From Antedon mediterranea (Eukaryota > Echinodermata > Crinoidea > Comatulida > Antedonidae): 64,000 bases of DNA. The stretch covers positions 36,700,501 to 36,764,500 of the forward strand of contig NC_092672.1 of assembly GCF_964355755.1 (NCBI RefSeq). The letters run 5' to 3'. The notes under the pieces were generated by a model. That model was not told the DNA's origin. It saw only the letters and a program-made list of their open reading frames with translations, and did no database searches. A program made the translations under genes and the position numbers. Below, piece after piece: positions 45,901-56,500 of this stretch (position 1 is its first letter; each line of letters opens with the position of its first letter).

Positions 45901-48348
45901 TAAGATAGTCATAATCACATTGAACAGAGGCCATTAACAATGGGATTGTAATTTTGTAATTTACTTTTAAAGTAATTTATTTTATTTTAATGTAATCAAT
46001 AATTACCATAGTGACTAAATTACAGCGTAATAAAAATCATTAAATCGAAGTCATCAATATTTTAAAGTATCTTCTTTTGCTTTTAATTAAAATTACGGAT
46101 AAGATGTCGTGAGAAAGAATAATTCCTGCTTGATGATTGAAGGTTCTACTAATGTCTACAAGTCAGTGGGTATTGTATGCAAAGCAAGAACATGCTAATC
46201 CAAGGTTCCAATGTCTGTCTACAAGTCAGTGGGTATTGAACGTTGAGCAAGTACACAAGTGAAATCAAACTTCAAACAACTATGGAGAAAAATTGTTCGT
46301 CGTACGACTTCAGCCTCACAAAAGCAGAGATGGTGATCACTGTAACCTATCTTACTGTTGTAGCTACGATTGGAAGCTGCGCAAACGCTTTTGTCATGGT
46401 CACGATTATTTACGTACGATCGCTGCACAACACTTTTTATTACCTGATGTGGTGTTTATCGCTAGCGGATTTCATAACAACTGGCGTTTGCATGCCGTTT
46501 TTCATAATGACCATGATCGTGGGTGCGTGGCCATCAAACATGGATTACACGGCCTGTCAATTCCTCGCTATGCTACGTTTAGTTTGCACAGGTATATCAG
46601 TCGGGATCCTGTCCATCATCGGGATCAATCGTTACGTCAAAGTTAGTAAGTCACCTCAAGATTACCAGAAATTTTCAAAACCGCAGTCGATGGCACTCAT
46701 TGTTTTAGTGCATGCATTTATAGTCTTCACACCTTTACTCGGTCCATTGTACGGTAACGGTGAAGTTGGTTATAATGAAGCGCTACATCTTTGCACGGCG
46801 TTATACTGCAATCACAAAGCGTGGCGCTACCAAGTTGTTCTCACTGTCGTAAGCATATCGTACACAACATTTGTATTCTTTAGTACAAGTTATCTGATAC
46901 TGAAAACGCTCCGTCAGAGCAACAAACGGGTACAGAATCACAGTATAAGGAACAAAACTCAAAAACCATCGAAAGGCAAAAGTATTTTTCAGCGCTTATT
47001 TTCTTCAAAAGGCGAGTTAAAATCTACCAGAATGTTGTTTTTACTGCTTCTTATGTTTCTTGTTTGTTGGTTACCTTTCGCAGTGACGATTGCATTAGAT
47101 AGTGATTTTACCGTTCCGGTACGCGCTCTCAGAATTACCGACCTGATATTTTGGGCAAATTCTGCAATAAATCCATTTCTTTATGCTACAATGAACAGAA
47201 CATTCATGCAAAATGCAAAACGATTTTTGAAATGTCAATCGCGTAACAACAACAATGCATCTCACATTGAAGCAACGATGTAGCTACTAAGAACTTATGG
47301 CTTAAGTTTAGAGAATAAGACATAAGCATATTGAGATATGTATGTTATGTACATAAATATTATAAATGTTAATTTTGCACATTTCTATGTGAGCAACTAA
47401 CACTATGCGGATTTGACATTATATGAGAAACACAATGTGAACAACAGTATGAACACTGCATTCAATAAATAATGTTTTAGTACTAAAGTGAGCACACTTA
47501 GGTGGACGACGTGTTACACGATTTTATCAAGTTACAAATAATCTCCACATTGTAGAGAACTAACAGTTTGTCACGCTGTAATAGTTTGTTACAGTTTAGT
47601 TACATTAACAATTTCTGTAAACACTCTTGAAGAAGAACATAAAAAATGGAATTGTTATCGGAGTAAATATGTTGGTAAATAATTTCAAATATTCTTACAA
47701 ACGTTCAATTTATGATTTTTACAGCTTTTTGTCTCGGGATAATCGACCTAGCCTCAGAAAAAAAGATTTCAGTGAGCGATTATTCAGTTCTATATATTTT
47801 ACAGGTAAGAAAGTATTTTTATTGTATTTTCTGGAAAGGAAAGTTTGATGACAACAGTTTAAAAGATGTAATATTCAAATTAAAATATTTTTTTTACAGA
47901 TTAATACGAAAAAAATGCATGCATGAAAAGTAATTTCATTACAATTATTGAGCTACTGTAATAGCCTAGTCCTTGTTTCAACATTACAAAATAATCAACT
48001 TTTTTATTAAGTTTAAATTTAATACATCTTTTTTTTAATCAGGGAATTACAGCACCAAGTCAGGGCTTTCTTAATTGCATCGTTTACGGATGGACACGTC
48101 CAACATTTCGTAAGATTGGAAGGCGGGCCAATGCAGGAAATAAGACTCTACTTAGTGCACGAACTTACCGTGTTTATGGTACAGGTGCACAAAAGAAATG
48201 GCCGAAACACTCATCAAAATCTGAAAGTACAACTAGTTTGCAGCCAGAACGAGCAACTTCTCCAAAGGTTCGTTCAGCGAGTATGAGCAGGACAAGTTCT
48301 AGGTGTTCGACGCCCTCGTATTCAGAAACCACGTCTTACGATGAGTGA
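33935..48348 (+). CDS. TMEM116-like seven-transmembrane (GPCR-like) protein, 11 coding exons
   Basis: Eleven exons join in phase to 398 codons plus stop: 33935-34051, 35698-35805, 36202-36330, 36722-36826, 37516-37565, 37857-37928, 38736-38823, 39201-39252, 39614-39703, 47725-47804, 48043-48348. The product has seven hydrophobic segments: TM2 with FHLSLADLGLAICWV; TM3 after a Cys (EGCVYLQA), paired by family analogy with the Cys of LLKCYR before TM5; TM6 FYILVFLYCWIPAFCLG, read across the exon 9/10 junction; and TM7 ending APSQGFLNCIVYGWTR. The last motif and the ADLG/CWIP motifs recall TMEM116 and the cAMP-receptor-like GPCR group. A Ser/Thr-rich tail of about 80 residues follows and suits kinase regulation. 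AATAAA is at 48363. Ligand and function are unknown. Intron 9 (8 kb) holds two other GPCR genes. The gene model is firm, the family name less so. Confidence 0.82.
34373..34679. repeat. 37-bp tandem array, TMEM116-like intron 1
   Basis: Eight copies of GCGCGTATGTGTGGCAGTAT plus GTTGATTGCATTAATGT, nearly identical. Confidence 0.95.
36388..36555. mobile_element. MITE family A copy 10, TMEM116-like intron 3
   Basis: Termini AAGCTCTGCCTACACCGTCT / TTTGATAGTGTAGACAAGGC. Starts about 58 bp after exon 3. Confidence 0.8.
36811..37460 (+). repeat. 20-bp minisatellite built from an exon/5' splice-site junction
   Basis: About 32 units of GTTATCAACATTAATGGTAA. The first unit straddles the end of exon 4 (36826) and its GTAAGT donor, so the unit holds the last 16 coding bases plus the donor. 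About 22 units keep ATG-GTAAGT, one has GCAAGT, and others are variants ending CATACTAA. The array makes up most of intron 4 (36827-37515). Confidence 0.97.
40105..40395 (+). repeat. tRNA-derived SINE, copy 2 (TMEM116-like intron 9)
   Basis: Same family as 22331-22635: TGGCCGAGCGGTTAAG and GGTTCGAGGCTC (40166-40177), then the shared body 'gtgcactttaaa(a)gaacctagtacatc', ending TTACCCTGTATAAATATAAA. Confidence 0.85.
40850..42474 (+). CDS. Possible alternative terminal exons of the TMEM116-like gene
   Basis: After exon 9 (phase 1) a 51-bp block, 40850-40900, has a strong acceptor (pyrimidine-rich tract ending CATAG) and a GTAATT donor, is open, and is phase 1 to phase 1 (FTLKPDIVVNTELTRN). Further on, an open frame ending at TGA 42472-42474 encodes a hydrophobic helix (LFLVGCVLVICILSILAAWP). 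It is preceded by a pyrimidine tract, and a possible AG acceptor at about 42271 would keep phase 1. AATAAA follows at 42613. Joined to exon 9, these would give a shorter isoform with a different TM7 that stops before the nested GPCR genes. They could also be chance open frames. Confidence 0.28.
41014..41327. mobile_element. MITE family B copy 5, TMEM116-like intron 9
   Basis: Complete: TTTAAAGATGTATTGTCCCT to GGGGGACAATACATCTTTAA. Confidence 0.85.
43420..44385 (+). CDS. Intronless rhodopsin-like (class A) orphan GPCR, copy 1
   Basis: 321-residue seven-transmembrane receptor in a single exon. N-glycosylation site NVS at residue 7; TM1 GN at 35-36; TM2 FD at 63-64; disulfide pair Cys88 (TM3) and Cys167 (loop 2); NRF at 112-114 in place of DRY; CWLP at 262-265 in TM6; DPFIY at 297-301 in place of NPxxY. 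The loop-2 pattern (PLWGFGEAGFN then Cys) and the Asn in the DRY position recall the melatonin/Tre1-moody/GPR84-like branch of class A, but I cannot name an orthologue. It lies in intron 9 of the TMEM116-like gene on the same strand, and AATAAA follows at about 44872. The ATG at 43420 is the first in frame and places TM1 correctly. About 1.9 kb downstream is a paralogue with CWLP and the TM7 motif at identical residue numbers. Confidence 0.93.
   Translation: MDESHCNVSYINVWPAATIIECVYITVLSILGIFGNVFVITVILCSKSLHNPHYFYVCCLSGFDLFTTSVLMPMFIVTLQVEIPAMLCTIFAYLRLWTVGMVLCMLSSMSINRFMKVSLHKETYTRYTTKRWITLNMFWAGSLTGSLILAPLWGFGEAGFNVALHHCTFTYNYEGWCLAILLESVGISITITCLSITNYVIYKTVRNSKRRVQNVSSIHIKQQPPSNASLASSFNASTRHKRKDDNKITYILLAMISTFMVCWLPFSIAMLFNKNCTIPVHLLQFMDILLWTNSAIDPFIYAWLNSQFLKAAKRVVPCLDR
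44531..44787. mobile_element. MITE family B copy 6
   Basis: TTAAAAATGTATTGTCTCCC to GGGGGACAGTATATCTTTA, between the first nested GPCR gene and its AATAAA. Confidence 0.8.
44886..45475. mobile_element. Possible old TIR element
   Basis: AAAGGCCAGGTGCGGGCA on the left against the inverse of TGCCTGTACCTGAGCTTT on the right, about 20 bp of diverged inverted repeat. Non-coding interior. Confidence 0.35.
46282..47283 (+). CDS. Intronless rhodopsin-like (class A) orphan GPCR, copy 2
   Basis: 333-residue receptor in one exon. The open frame extends 13 codons upstream to 46243 but lacks an ATG there; the first ATG is at 46282 and gives MEKNCSS with an N-terminal glycosylation site. Motifs: Asn35 in TM1, LAD at 61-63 in TM2, Cys92 in TM3, NRY at 116-118, Cys171 in loop 2 after GNGEVGYNEALHL, basic loop 3, CWLP at 262-265, and NPFLY at 297-301. 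It shares the loop-2 block, the KRVQN motif after TM5 and motif spacing with the receptor at 43420-44385, so they are tandem paralogues; this copy keeps the more standard NRY and NPxxY. Nested on the same strand in intron 9 of the TMEM116-like gene. AATAAA is at 47464. Confidence 0.94.
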   Translation: MEKNCSSYDFSLTKAEMVITVTYLTVVATIGSCANAFVMVTIIYVRSLHNTFYYLMWCLSLADFITTGVCMPFFIMTMIVGAWPSNMDYTACQFLAMLRLVCTGISVGILSIIGINRYVKVSKSPQDYQKFSKPQSMALIVLVHAFIVFTPLLGPLYGNGEVGYNEALHLCTALYCNHKAWRYQVVLTVVSISYTTFVFFSTSYLILKTLRQSNKRVQNHSIRNKTQKPSKGKSIFQRLFSSKGELKSTRMLFLLLLMFLVCWLPFAVTIALDSDFTVPVRALRITDLIFWANSAINPFLYATMNRTFMQNAKRFLKCQSRNNNNASHIEATM

Positions 48349-48368
48349 ACTACAATAGAAATAATAAA

Positions 48369-49200
48369 ATAAATGTACATTTTATAAACAAAACTGAAAC
48401 TGAAGTGAAAGACTCACAAACTTGCAAAAAGAAATCTCAGTTGTAGTTTGTTTCTGGTTTTCAAACTTTTCGGTTACAAAAAATAGTTTTCAAGTTTGAT
48501 GAGAGCTACAGTGTAAAAACATTTGTATTTGAATACCTTTGTTTAAAGTACAGTATTTGTCTTACATATTATACAATATTGCCATCGATGTACATGTTTT
48601 TAGATTTTGTCTAATAGAAAAAAAAAATGAATAATATATTTAATAATATTAATACATTCATGGTTAAATTATAAACCAAGCAAAAAAAAAATGAAAATAG
48701 TGAATTATATAATGAATAATATTAATTATGGTAAAATTATAAAGCAGGGAGTTAAATTAGTTTTAAATTTATGTATGTGCCTTATTTTTACTTTTTTTAT
48801 GTTTGTAAATGAAATATGCACACACAGATAAAAATAATAATATAATTAACTGTAATTAAAAATTAAAGTATAAATTATATAGTAACTATTGTCAGATATA
48901 TGAATTGTAATCAAAGGTGAAGATCTGTGCTGGGGCAGATCCAGGGGGAAGCTACCGTGCGCCTCTCGTGCTACCTGCTGGATCCGCCTCAGAAGACATG
49001 ACCATTCTAGAGAATTAAAAAAAAGAATTTATGACAGCACATAGAAAGTTGCTTAATTTGTATAAATTTACCATCATAAAGTGACGGGAACAACAAGTGG
49101 AACATGCTCCCAACTTGTGCTGTTAAAAAAATAGAAAATAAAATGAAGAAAATATGCTACAATAGTACATAAATTTGCGTAGGTGAAATTAAGTCATATT
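48369..49200. other. Gene-free stretch after the TMEM116-like gene
   Basis: AT-rich except for about 48930-49000, where GCAGATCCAGGGGGAAGC and CTGCTGGATCCGCC form an imperfect inverted pair. Function unknown. Confidence 0.5.
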
Positions 49201-49380
49201 AAGCTTGGTTCCGACTAGAACGTAACGCAAGGACGTAAACGCAATGCAAGTGTTTAACCAATGACAAGCGAAGATATAGACAGTTAGCAATCACAAGCGA
49301 ATAAGCCATCGCTTGTGATTGGTCAATTCACTTGCGTTGCGTTACGTCCTTGCGTTGCGTAGCTAGTGGGAACCACGCTT
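49201..49380. mobile_element. Palindromic MITE family C copy 5
   Basis: AAGCTTGGTTCCGACTAG on the left and CTAGTGGGAACCACGCTTT on the right; inverse orientation to copy 2 and very close to it in sequence. Confidence 0.85.
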
Positions 49381-49941
49381 TAGTAGCAAGTTAAATATCA
49401 TTAAGAATAAACAACAAATTAAATGAATTTCTGCAAATTAATATTTTTTAATTTAGCATGTCAGCAGCCAATGTCATCAGCAATAATAAGTCACAATTTG
49501 AGCTTTGTTAATCCACAGCCAATTAAGGAGATAACATATATGAATGGTTTAGTTATTAGTTATAAAAGTACATGAACAAATAGAAGGGTTAATGACATGA
49601 AATGAAGCCAAATATCATTAGTCCTATCTAGGAGCACATTGGTTTATTTACATTCAAAATATAAATACTTAATTATGGAAAACAAGTGAAGTGATATTAA
49701 GTTGAGCTACTTAGCTTGGTCTTCAATGTACAAGTACCTTATCCACTTGTTGTTTGTCAGTGTTTAATTTCTAATGCTGGGTTGATATATTATTTTGTAT
49801 TTTGTTAATCTGTTACTGTGTTTGCTCATTAAACGGTCTTTCACATTTGAAGTGAGTGTGGAGATTTAAATTTAAAGTGTTGACATTTTAATTTCATACC
49901 AGAACAATCCATAGTCCACATACAGAAGGGAGATGAATCTT

Positions 49942-50092
49942 AAAGCGTGGTTCACATTTGATAAACGCAATGACACAATGAAGGTGAGCTGACCAATCAC
50001 AAGTGACAGGTTGGATGGTCTATCGCGTCACTGGTTAAATTATTTTCAGTGTGGTTACATCCTTGTGTTGCATCCTAGTGGGAACCAAGCTT
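49942..50092. mobile_element. Palindromic MITE family C copy 6
   Basis: AAAGCGTGGTTCACATTTG on the left and CTAGTGGGAACCAAGCTT on the right, more diverged in the arms. Confidence 0.75.
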
Positions 50093-50098
50093 AAGGGC

Positions 50099-50215
50099 TA
50101 GGTACAGATCACACCTTAGGTAAATGGTCACAAACCTAGGTACAGATCACACCTTAGGTAAATGGTCACAAACGTAGGTAGAGATCACACCTTAGGTAAA
50201 TGGTCACAAACATAG
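50099..50215. repeat. 38-bp tandem repeat, three copies
   Basis: Unit AGGTACAGATCACACCTTAG plus GTAAATGGTCACAAACCT. Confidence 0.9.
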
Positions 50216-52320
50216 GCACGCACAGGGGCACAACCCTGTGTGAGGGGTGTTTTTAGATCTAAAACCCCTACTGTGTGATCGTGATACTGGTGATACTTCC
50301 TAACAATTTACTATGACTGCCTCACACTTCTACAAACAAAATCCTCTAATAAAGATTATGTATTCTGTATACAACAGCTGTTTTACAGTACAGTTGTGTT
50401 TGTTAGACTGCTCCTGTACGTGCTATGGTAAATAAATACACCATGCATACACAGCTGATATACAATTCCTACAATTAGTTTTCAATATCAAACCAAAATT
50501 AAATTGTGAACATAAAAATAAAGCATTATTAGAGAGTAGGTAATTGGTTAGTCTTTGTTTAGTTAATGGCAGTTGTTATGGCAACAGGATTTACAGGTTT
50601 CCACTTTAAAATTAAAACTATTTAATTTAAAAAAAAGTTGATTGGATTTGTGTTGTTAAAGAGAGTTTTATCAATCAGGAAAAAGGCCTTGCATAAATGG
50701 AAATTAAATTTCTAGTTCAACGGTTGGTTTAATTTTTTTTGCCTTTAAATTTCTGGATGGACGTTTACATTTTAAGCCTAATATTGTTTGTAACCTGCCT
50801 TAACCTTACTTATTGGCACATTTATTTAATAAAACCCATTACAGATTGGTAGCTATTGATTACCTAAGGAAATTGTATATAAACTAACAATTATCGCTAC
50901 AGCTTTATATACAAGTCGTGATAAAACAAGCACTATCTTCCCTTTAGGGATGATCGCTGGTCGATTTTAAGTACTGAACAAATAAAAAATGTATCAATAA
51001 AATTGCCATTATATACTGCACAAAAAAGAACTGACATTATTGTAATTTATTATCAGAAAACTGAAAATGACATGTTGAACGAACATTGCAGGTTTGTGTG
51101 TTTTAGGTATATTCATTTTGTACAATAGAATATTAAAGATGTATTGTCCCCAAAAAACATGAAAAATGAAGATTAATTAAATAATACTTTGAATAGGTTA
51201 TTTGGTAGTTTAATAAAGTTAATCAGTTCAGTAGAAAAAAATGGAGAAAGTAACAAAATAAATGGTTATATTCAACCAAAAACCCATTGACTGGCAGGCA
51301 ATTTGACTATAATTTATTTAAATTACAGTTTTTTCAGATAAACAATTTTATTTTGGATCCAATTTTCGGTCAAAACTATTATGTGACATTAAAATTAAAA
51401 TTGAAACAATTATTTTTTCAGGGGGACAATACATCTTTACATACACTTACTGTCTTATTAGTTCTTTATATATAAATAGCTTAATTACTACTTTTTTTGC
51501 ATCTTTCATCAATATAGTCACTTTGTGTGTGTAATAAGCAACTTGTTGTGACGTACGATTGTTTTCGAGTCGTGCATGTCAAGTGTACACACAGTTCATA
51601 TTGTCTCCCATCAATGAGATAACTTTTTGTAGACACATCCATATTAGGAAGAGTAACATTAACAACATAGATTAAACAGATTATAAACCTTATACCTTTA
51701 AAAATCTTTGAATGGTTTAATAAATATTTACAAACTCAGTAGCATTCTCGTTCTACTCAAAAGTATTTTTAGAAATAATAATTGTGAAATGTTATAATTT
51801 GATTTTAACAAAAATTTATTTAATTTCTTAACAAAATAAACAGTTAATTTTTGAATTTTTAAATAAAGTTTTTAAATAAATCTTCTAAAATTCAATAGAA
51901 AATTTCTAATTTGATAAATATTTTTTTAAAAACTTTAAATTTATTAATAAATTTGAGAAAAAATGTTTTAATAGAATTTTACAGCATCATAAATGATTAG
52001 TGTGCAATTAAAAATTCCATTTCACTGTGGGTTATTAAATACACTATCGAATAGTGCTCTTGACATAAATATACTATTTGCATATTAATAATCAGCAGCA
52101 GGAATTACAATTATAAATAGAACATGGAATTGACAACAATTATTACACGTATCAAAATAAAAATCTTTGTAGGTCAAGGTAATGCGATATGATATTTAAA
52201 AAATGAATATAAAATAAACAGTTTTAATAAATGTATACTTGGATGAAATTATATGTCAACTCATAGACAATCACAGAAAAATCTTCTTTTAAACACTAGT
52301 ATATATACAAATATACAATA
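50216..52320. other. Gene-free AT-rich stretch
   Basis: Contains MITE B copy 7 (51133-51438). About 51780-52000 is extremely AT-rich (TTTAAATAAA words). No gene seen. Confidence 0.6.
51133..51438. mobile_element. MITE family B copy 7
   Basis: Complete: TTAAAGATGTATTGTCCCCA to GGGGGACAATACATCTTTA, in the gene-free stretch. Confidence 0.85.
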
Positions 52321-52369
52321 AAATATATTGATCATTTCATTTCAAGCAACACTCATACTTCTATCTACT

Positions 52370-52592
52370 TTCATACTCCCTGCCCCTTTGCCCCATACTT
52401 GTTGCTCCCTGCCCCTACCCCTCTGCTCCATATTCTTTGCTCCCTGCCCCTACCCCTCTGCCCCATACTCTTTTCCCTCTGCCCCATACTCTTTTCCCCC
52501 TGCCCCAACCCCTTTCCCCATACTTGTTGCTCCCTGCCCCTACCCTCTGCCCCACAATCTTTGCTCCCTTGCCTACCCCTTTTCCCCTTCCC
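52370..52592. repeat. Pyrimidine-rich minisatellite (G-rich on minus strand)
   Basis: Irregular repeats of TGCTCCCTGCCCCTACCCCT and CTGCCCCATACTC. The complementary strand has many runs of four G, which could form quadruplexes. Open frames through it are low-complexity artefacts. It lies about 1 kb downstream of the PLXDC-like stop codon. Confidence 0.9.
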
Positions 52593-53287
52593 ACTTATAA
52601 AACATGCATGCACTCATCTCTCCTCAAGTTTTGTCCCTCCCTTATCACCACAAAACTAATAATTGTGCAAAGTCTAACCCCAAAACCTGATTATTTGCTT
52701 GATTTACAATATACAAGGCACACTGCAAAGAGGTAAAAAAAAGATTTTGCTATACATATACCCTTTTATATACACACAATATAATAATAATAATAATAAT
52801 ACACTAAACTTTATGGGGAAGAATTTGGCATTTGAAATGTGCAGATTATCACTGGTTTAAAGGTGGGATTAAGTCAACAACTGTGTTAACATAATTTCTC
52901 AGAGAATCTTAATGCTCAACTTAACTGACCTCAACTCACATTTGAGAAAAATGTTAACAAATAGTTGAGTTGAGACGGAACACATTTGTAAACTTTGAAT
53001 TACGGTATGGATAATGATCAGTTCCATAAAATGCTCACACACTGTATATTTTCATTTCAGTTGCTCGAAAACTTTGAGGAATTATTTCCTATTAAATCCC
53101 CCATGCACGAAATAATCAACACTGTACAATTAATACCAGTAAACAGTAAAACCCAAAGAACAGTACATCAACAAGTAAATATCAATTATTGCTATTTTGC
53201 TTACTTAACTACTTTTTAAAAGAGTAATATATTTTAATTTAATTGAAATAATTTAGATTTTCACTGAACTTATTCCATGATGAATTC

Positions 53288-53446
53288 TTAAGCTTTGTCT
53301 ACACTATCAAACTTTATGTTTTTAATGTGATGTGTCCATATATGGACATGATGATGATGTCATATCACTAACATATTTGGGTATATCACTACCATATTTT
53401 GTAAACTTTTTTTGTCAAACTAGTTTGATAGTGTAGACAGAGATTT
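53288..53446. mobile_element. MITE family A copy 11
   Basis: Termini AAGCTTTGTCTACACTATCA / TGATAGTGTAGACAGAGATT, about 95 bp beyond the PLXDC-like stop codon, possibly within the 3' UTR. Confidence 0.8.
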
Positions 53447-53540
53447 AAAAGTGACATATATCCACCTTATAAAAAAGAAAATTATTCAACAAAAGTGCAC
53501 TTTTTAAATGTTTTTTTGGGTCGTTGGGTATTCATAGCAA

Positions 53541-56500
53541 TCAGATGTGATCTATCTCTTCATCAGGATGATGGTACTTGACTCCCACAGATGATTCGCG
53601 TGAACTAAACTTCATATGTCTGATCTGTTAATGTGCAAACAAACAAAATTCATTTAAATAGAAGTAAAAATTTGTTAAAATATTATTCTTATAAAACTAT
53701 CAATATTAGTTTGTTTGTATCTATCTTTACTGTAATGGAGTGTCTATTATCACTACTGTAATATGGAGTGTCTATTCTCACTACTGTAATATGGAGTGTC
53801 TATTCTCACTACTGTAATATGGAGTGTCTATTCTCACTACTGTTATTCATTGGTGACCAATTAAATATATTAAAAAGTCTTCGATTTACGACGACCGAGG
53901 ACCAATGACCAACCTAGATCAGGTCAATCGATCAACCTTCGTCGAGGTGAGGAGCAAAGACACAAGTCCCAATATCTCCACATGCGCACAAAGACCTAAC
54001 ATGACATATGGTCATTGCAAATCGAATACTCTCTATTATTATAAACTGTGTTTAACACCATGTAGGTTGACAAATAAGTCTAACTTTTGTTCATATTTTA
54101 ATGATTGTACAGAGAATTGAACCCAACAAACTGGAGTTGATAAGCAAGCATGTTTATTATAAAGCTAATACTGTAAAGATCAGCAAAGCACTCTGATCTT
54201 TATGAAATAGTACTAATAAATGCTGAAGTATTATTATAAAGATTTAAAAATCATACCTCTATAAGGAGAATACCAGACTTTGACGTTGGGTGTCGGTATG
54301 CGTACACTATCCATGCAGAAAACGCAAATACTAAAGTGAAGAGAATAAAGACTATCGCCCAGATACCGACCGTACGATGACTTGCTTCAGTTGATGACTC
54401 CTGCTTTTTATAATGCGATAAGTCTTGCTTAACAGGACCGCTGACTAGTAATACATGAAAAGAAAATGACAGTTAGGACAACATATTCATCAATCCAATC
54501 CCAGGGCAGTTTACAAACTAGAAATATGATTTTATATTTCTTTTATTTTCCTTCAGAATGTTTTGTATCTGTGAGATAAAGTTTTTACTTGTGAATTTTC
54601 AATTACAGGATTGAATGCCCTAACAACTGGATGTCAGCTGCATATATGTGGTATTGTAACAGGTTATGTATTTTATTGATGGACCAATAAATAGTTAAAT
54701 TGTATGTGTTTTTCTTTTTTATATATATTAACAAACGTTTTCAGCCTTTAAGTGCTGCCGTTTTGTATGTTTTTTATATATACCAAAATAAATAAATAAA
54801 TTTATTAATAAAATAATCAAATAGATAATACATTATTATTTTGTTTAAATATCTCTCTTAATTGATTGATCTTGATTTGAGTTTTGGTTAGTTAAATCCC
54901 AGGTTATTTTTAATAAGCCAGAATTGAATTTGGGAAAAAAAACTTACACTTTTCACAATATTTTCCAACGTATCCTTCAGGGCATGTGCACAGAATATCA
55001 TTTGCAAGTTGTTTACACTTTGCATTGTTGGCGCACAAGTTGTTATTGCAGCTTAAAACTACAAAAAAAGGAGAAATGAAATGTGAGTAAAAAAAATGTT
55101 TAATCCAACTGATACTCTCCTTCAAAGGAGATTCTATTAAGAAATGTCTTTAATATGAATAATATTAATGATAATTGAGGAATTGTCCTAATTCTCAATA
55201 CCATAATATTCATTCACTTTATTCATTTTAACACTAAACAATAAAAATAATAATAATAATAATAATAATAATAATCTGTTCTTATATAGCGCATATAAGC
55301 AGGCACTCAATGCACAATCAAATTTATGTGACAACAAAATGTGATGTGCTCTTATATGGACATGATGATGTCATATCACTACCATATTTGGGTACATTAC
55401 ACTTCTTTTGTCAAACTAGTTTGATAGTGTAGACAGAGCTTTGTAAAGAGGCAAGCTTCTAGGTGAACTTTCAGGCAAGCTGACAGCAATGTAACAAGCT
55501 GTAAAGTCAAAATAGGGGTACAGTCCTATTATAATATATTTAAAGATGTATTGTCCCCCTGAACAATTTTTTTTTCCAATTTTTGTTGTTGAATATGCCA
55601 TTTTAATGTCACATAATAGTTATTGACTTAGACCAAAAATTGGATCGAAAAAAAATTTAAAGCAAAAAATGGTCAAATTGGCTGCCAGCCAATGGATTTT
55701 TTGTTGAATTTAACCATTTTTTATGTTATTTTATAAGTGAAAACATTATTTTTTCCAGTTTTTTTTCTACGGAAGTAATTCACTTGATTAAAACTACAAA
55801 ATAACCTATTCAAAGTCTTATTTAATTAATCTTCATTTTTTATGTTTTTGGGGGACAATACATCTTCAAGTGTGGTATAGTACAGTAAAAGTTAGTGAAT
55901 GCAACATACTGCATTCTGGTGAGGTTGGTATTATATGATCTGGAAGGTTTGAAGACTTTATTCATTTTCATTTACTTGTTTGATAAAAACGTCTGGGACT
56001 TCTAAAGAGTCAATGAAGTAATTCCCAATGTATTATTATTTCAATGGAATATTCTTACTATTATTCATCTTCTTCTTGGTTGGCTTGATAGCCTCTGGTG
56101 TTGACATCTGTTGTAATGATGGGCACTCATGTAATATGTTAATAAAGTTTGTCTGCAAGAATAATAAATAAAACACATTCAAATAATTTTTGTTTTGATT
56201 ATAGGATTTTTAAAAATATTTAGATAGTATTGTTTTTTATAATTTTAACATTTCACACATTTGATGTTCTGTATTTCCAAATGTGTGTATATACTGCTTC
56301 TCCTTTGCCAGGTATCCTAAATTAAAATATTTACTAAAAAGTAAAAAAAAAAAAAAAAAAAAAAAAGTTTCTGTCTACACTATCAAACTTTATATGACAA
56401 AAATGTGATGTGCCCATATATGGAAATGATGTCATATCACTACCAAATTTGGGCATATCACTACAATATTTGGGAACATCACACTTTTTTTTGTCAAACT

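Noticed and set aside
46243-46646. Upstream non-ATG start and overlapping +1 frame in the second GPCR
   Set aside because: The codon at 46243 is TTG; the first ATG is 46282. The overlapping frame is a shadow of the receptor.
47627-47848. Open frame over TMEM116-like exon 10 in the wrong frame
   Set aside because: The splice phases from exon 9 and into exon 11 select the other frame (FCLGIIDL...).
52328-52736. Proline-rich and glycine-rich open frames on both strands
   Set aside because: Low-complexity minisatellite open in several frames; no start context, homology or splice structure.
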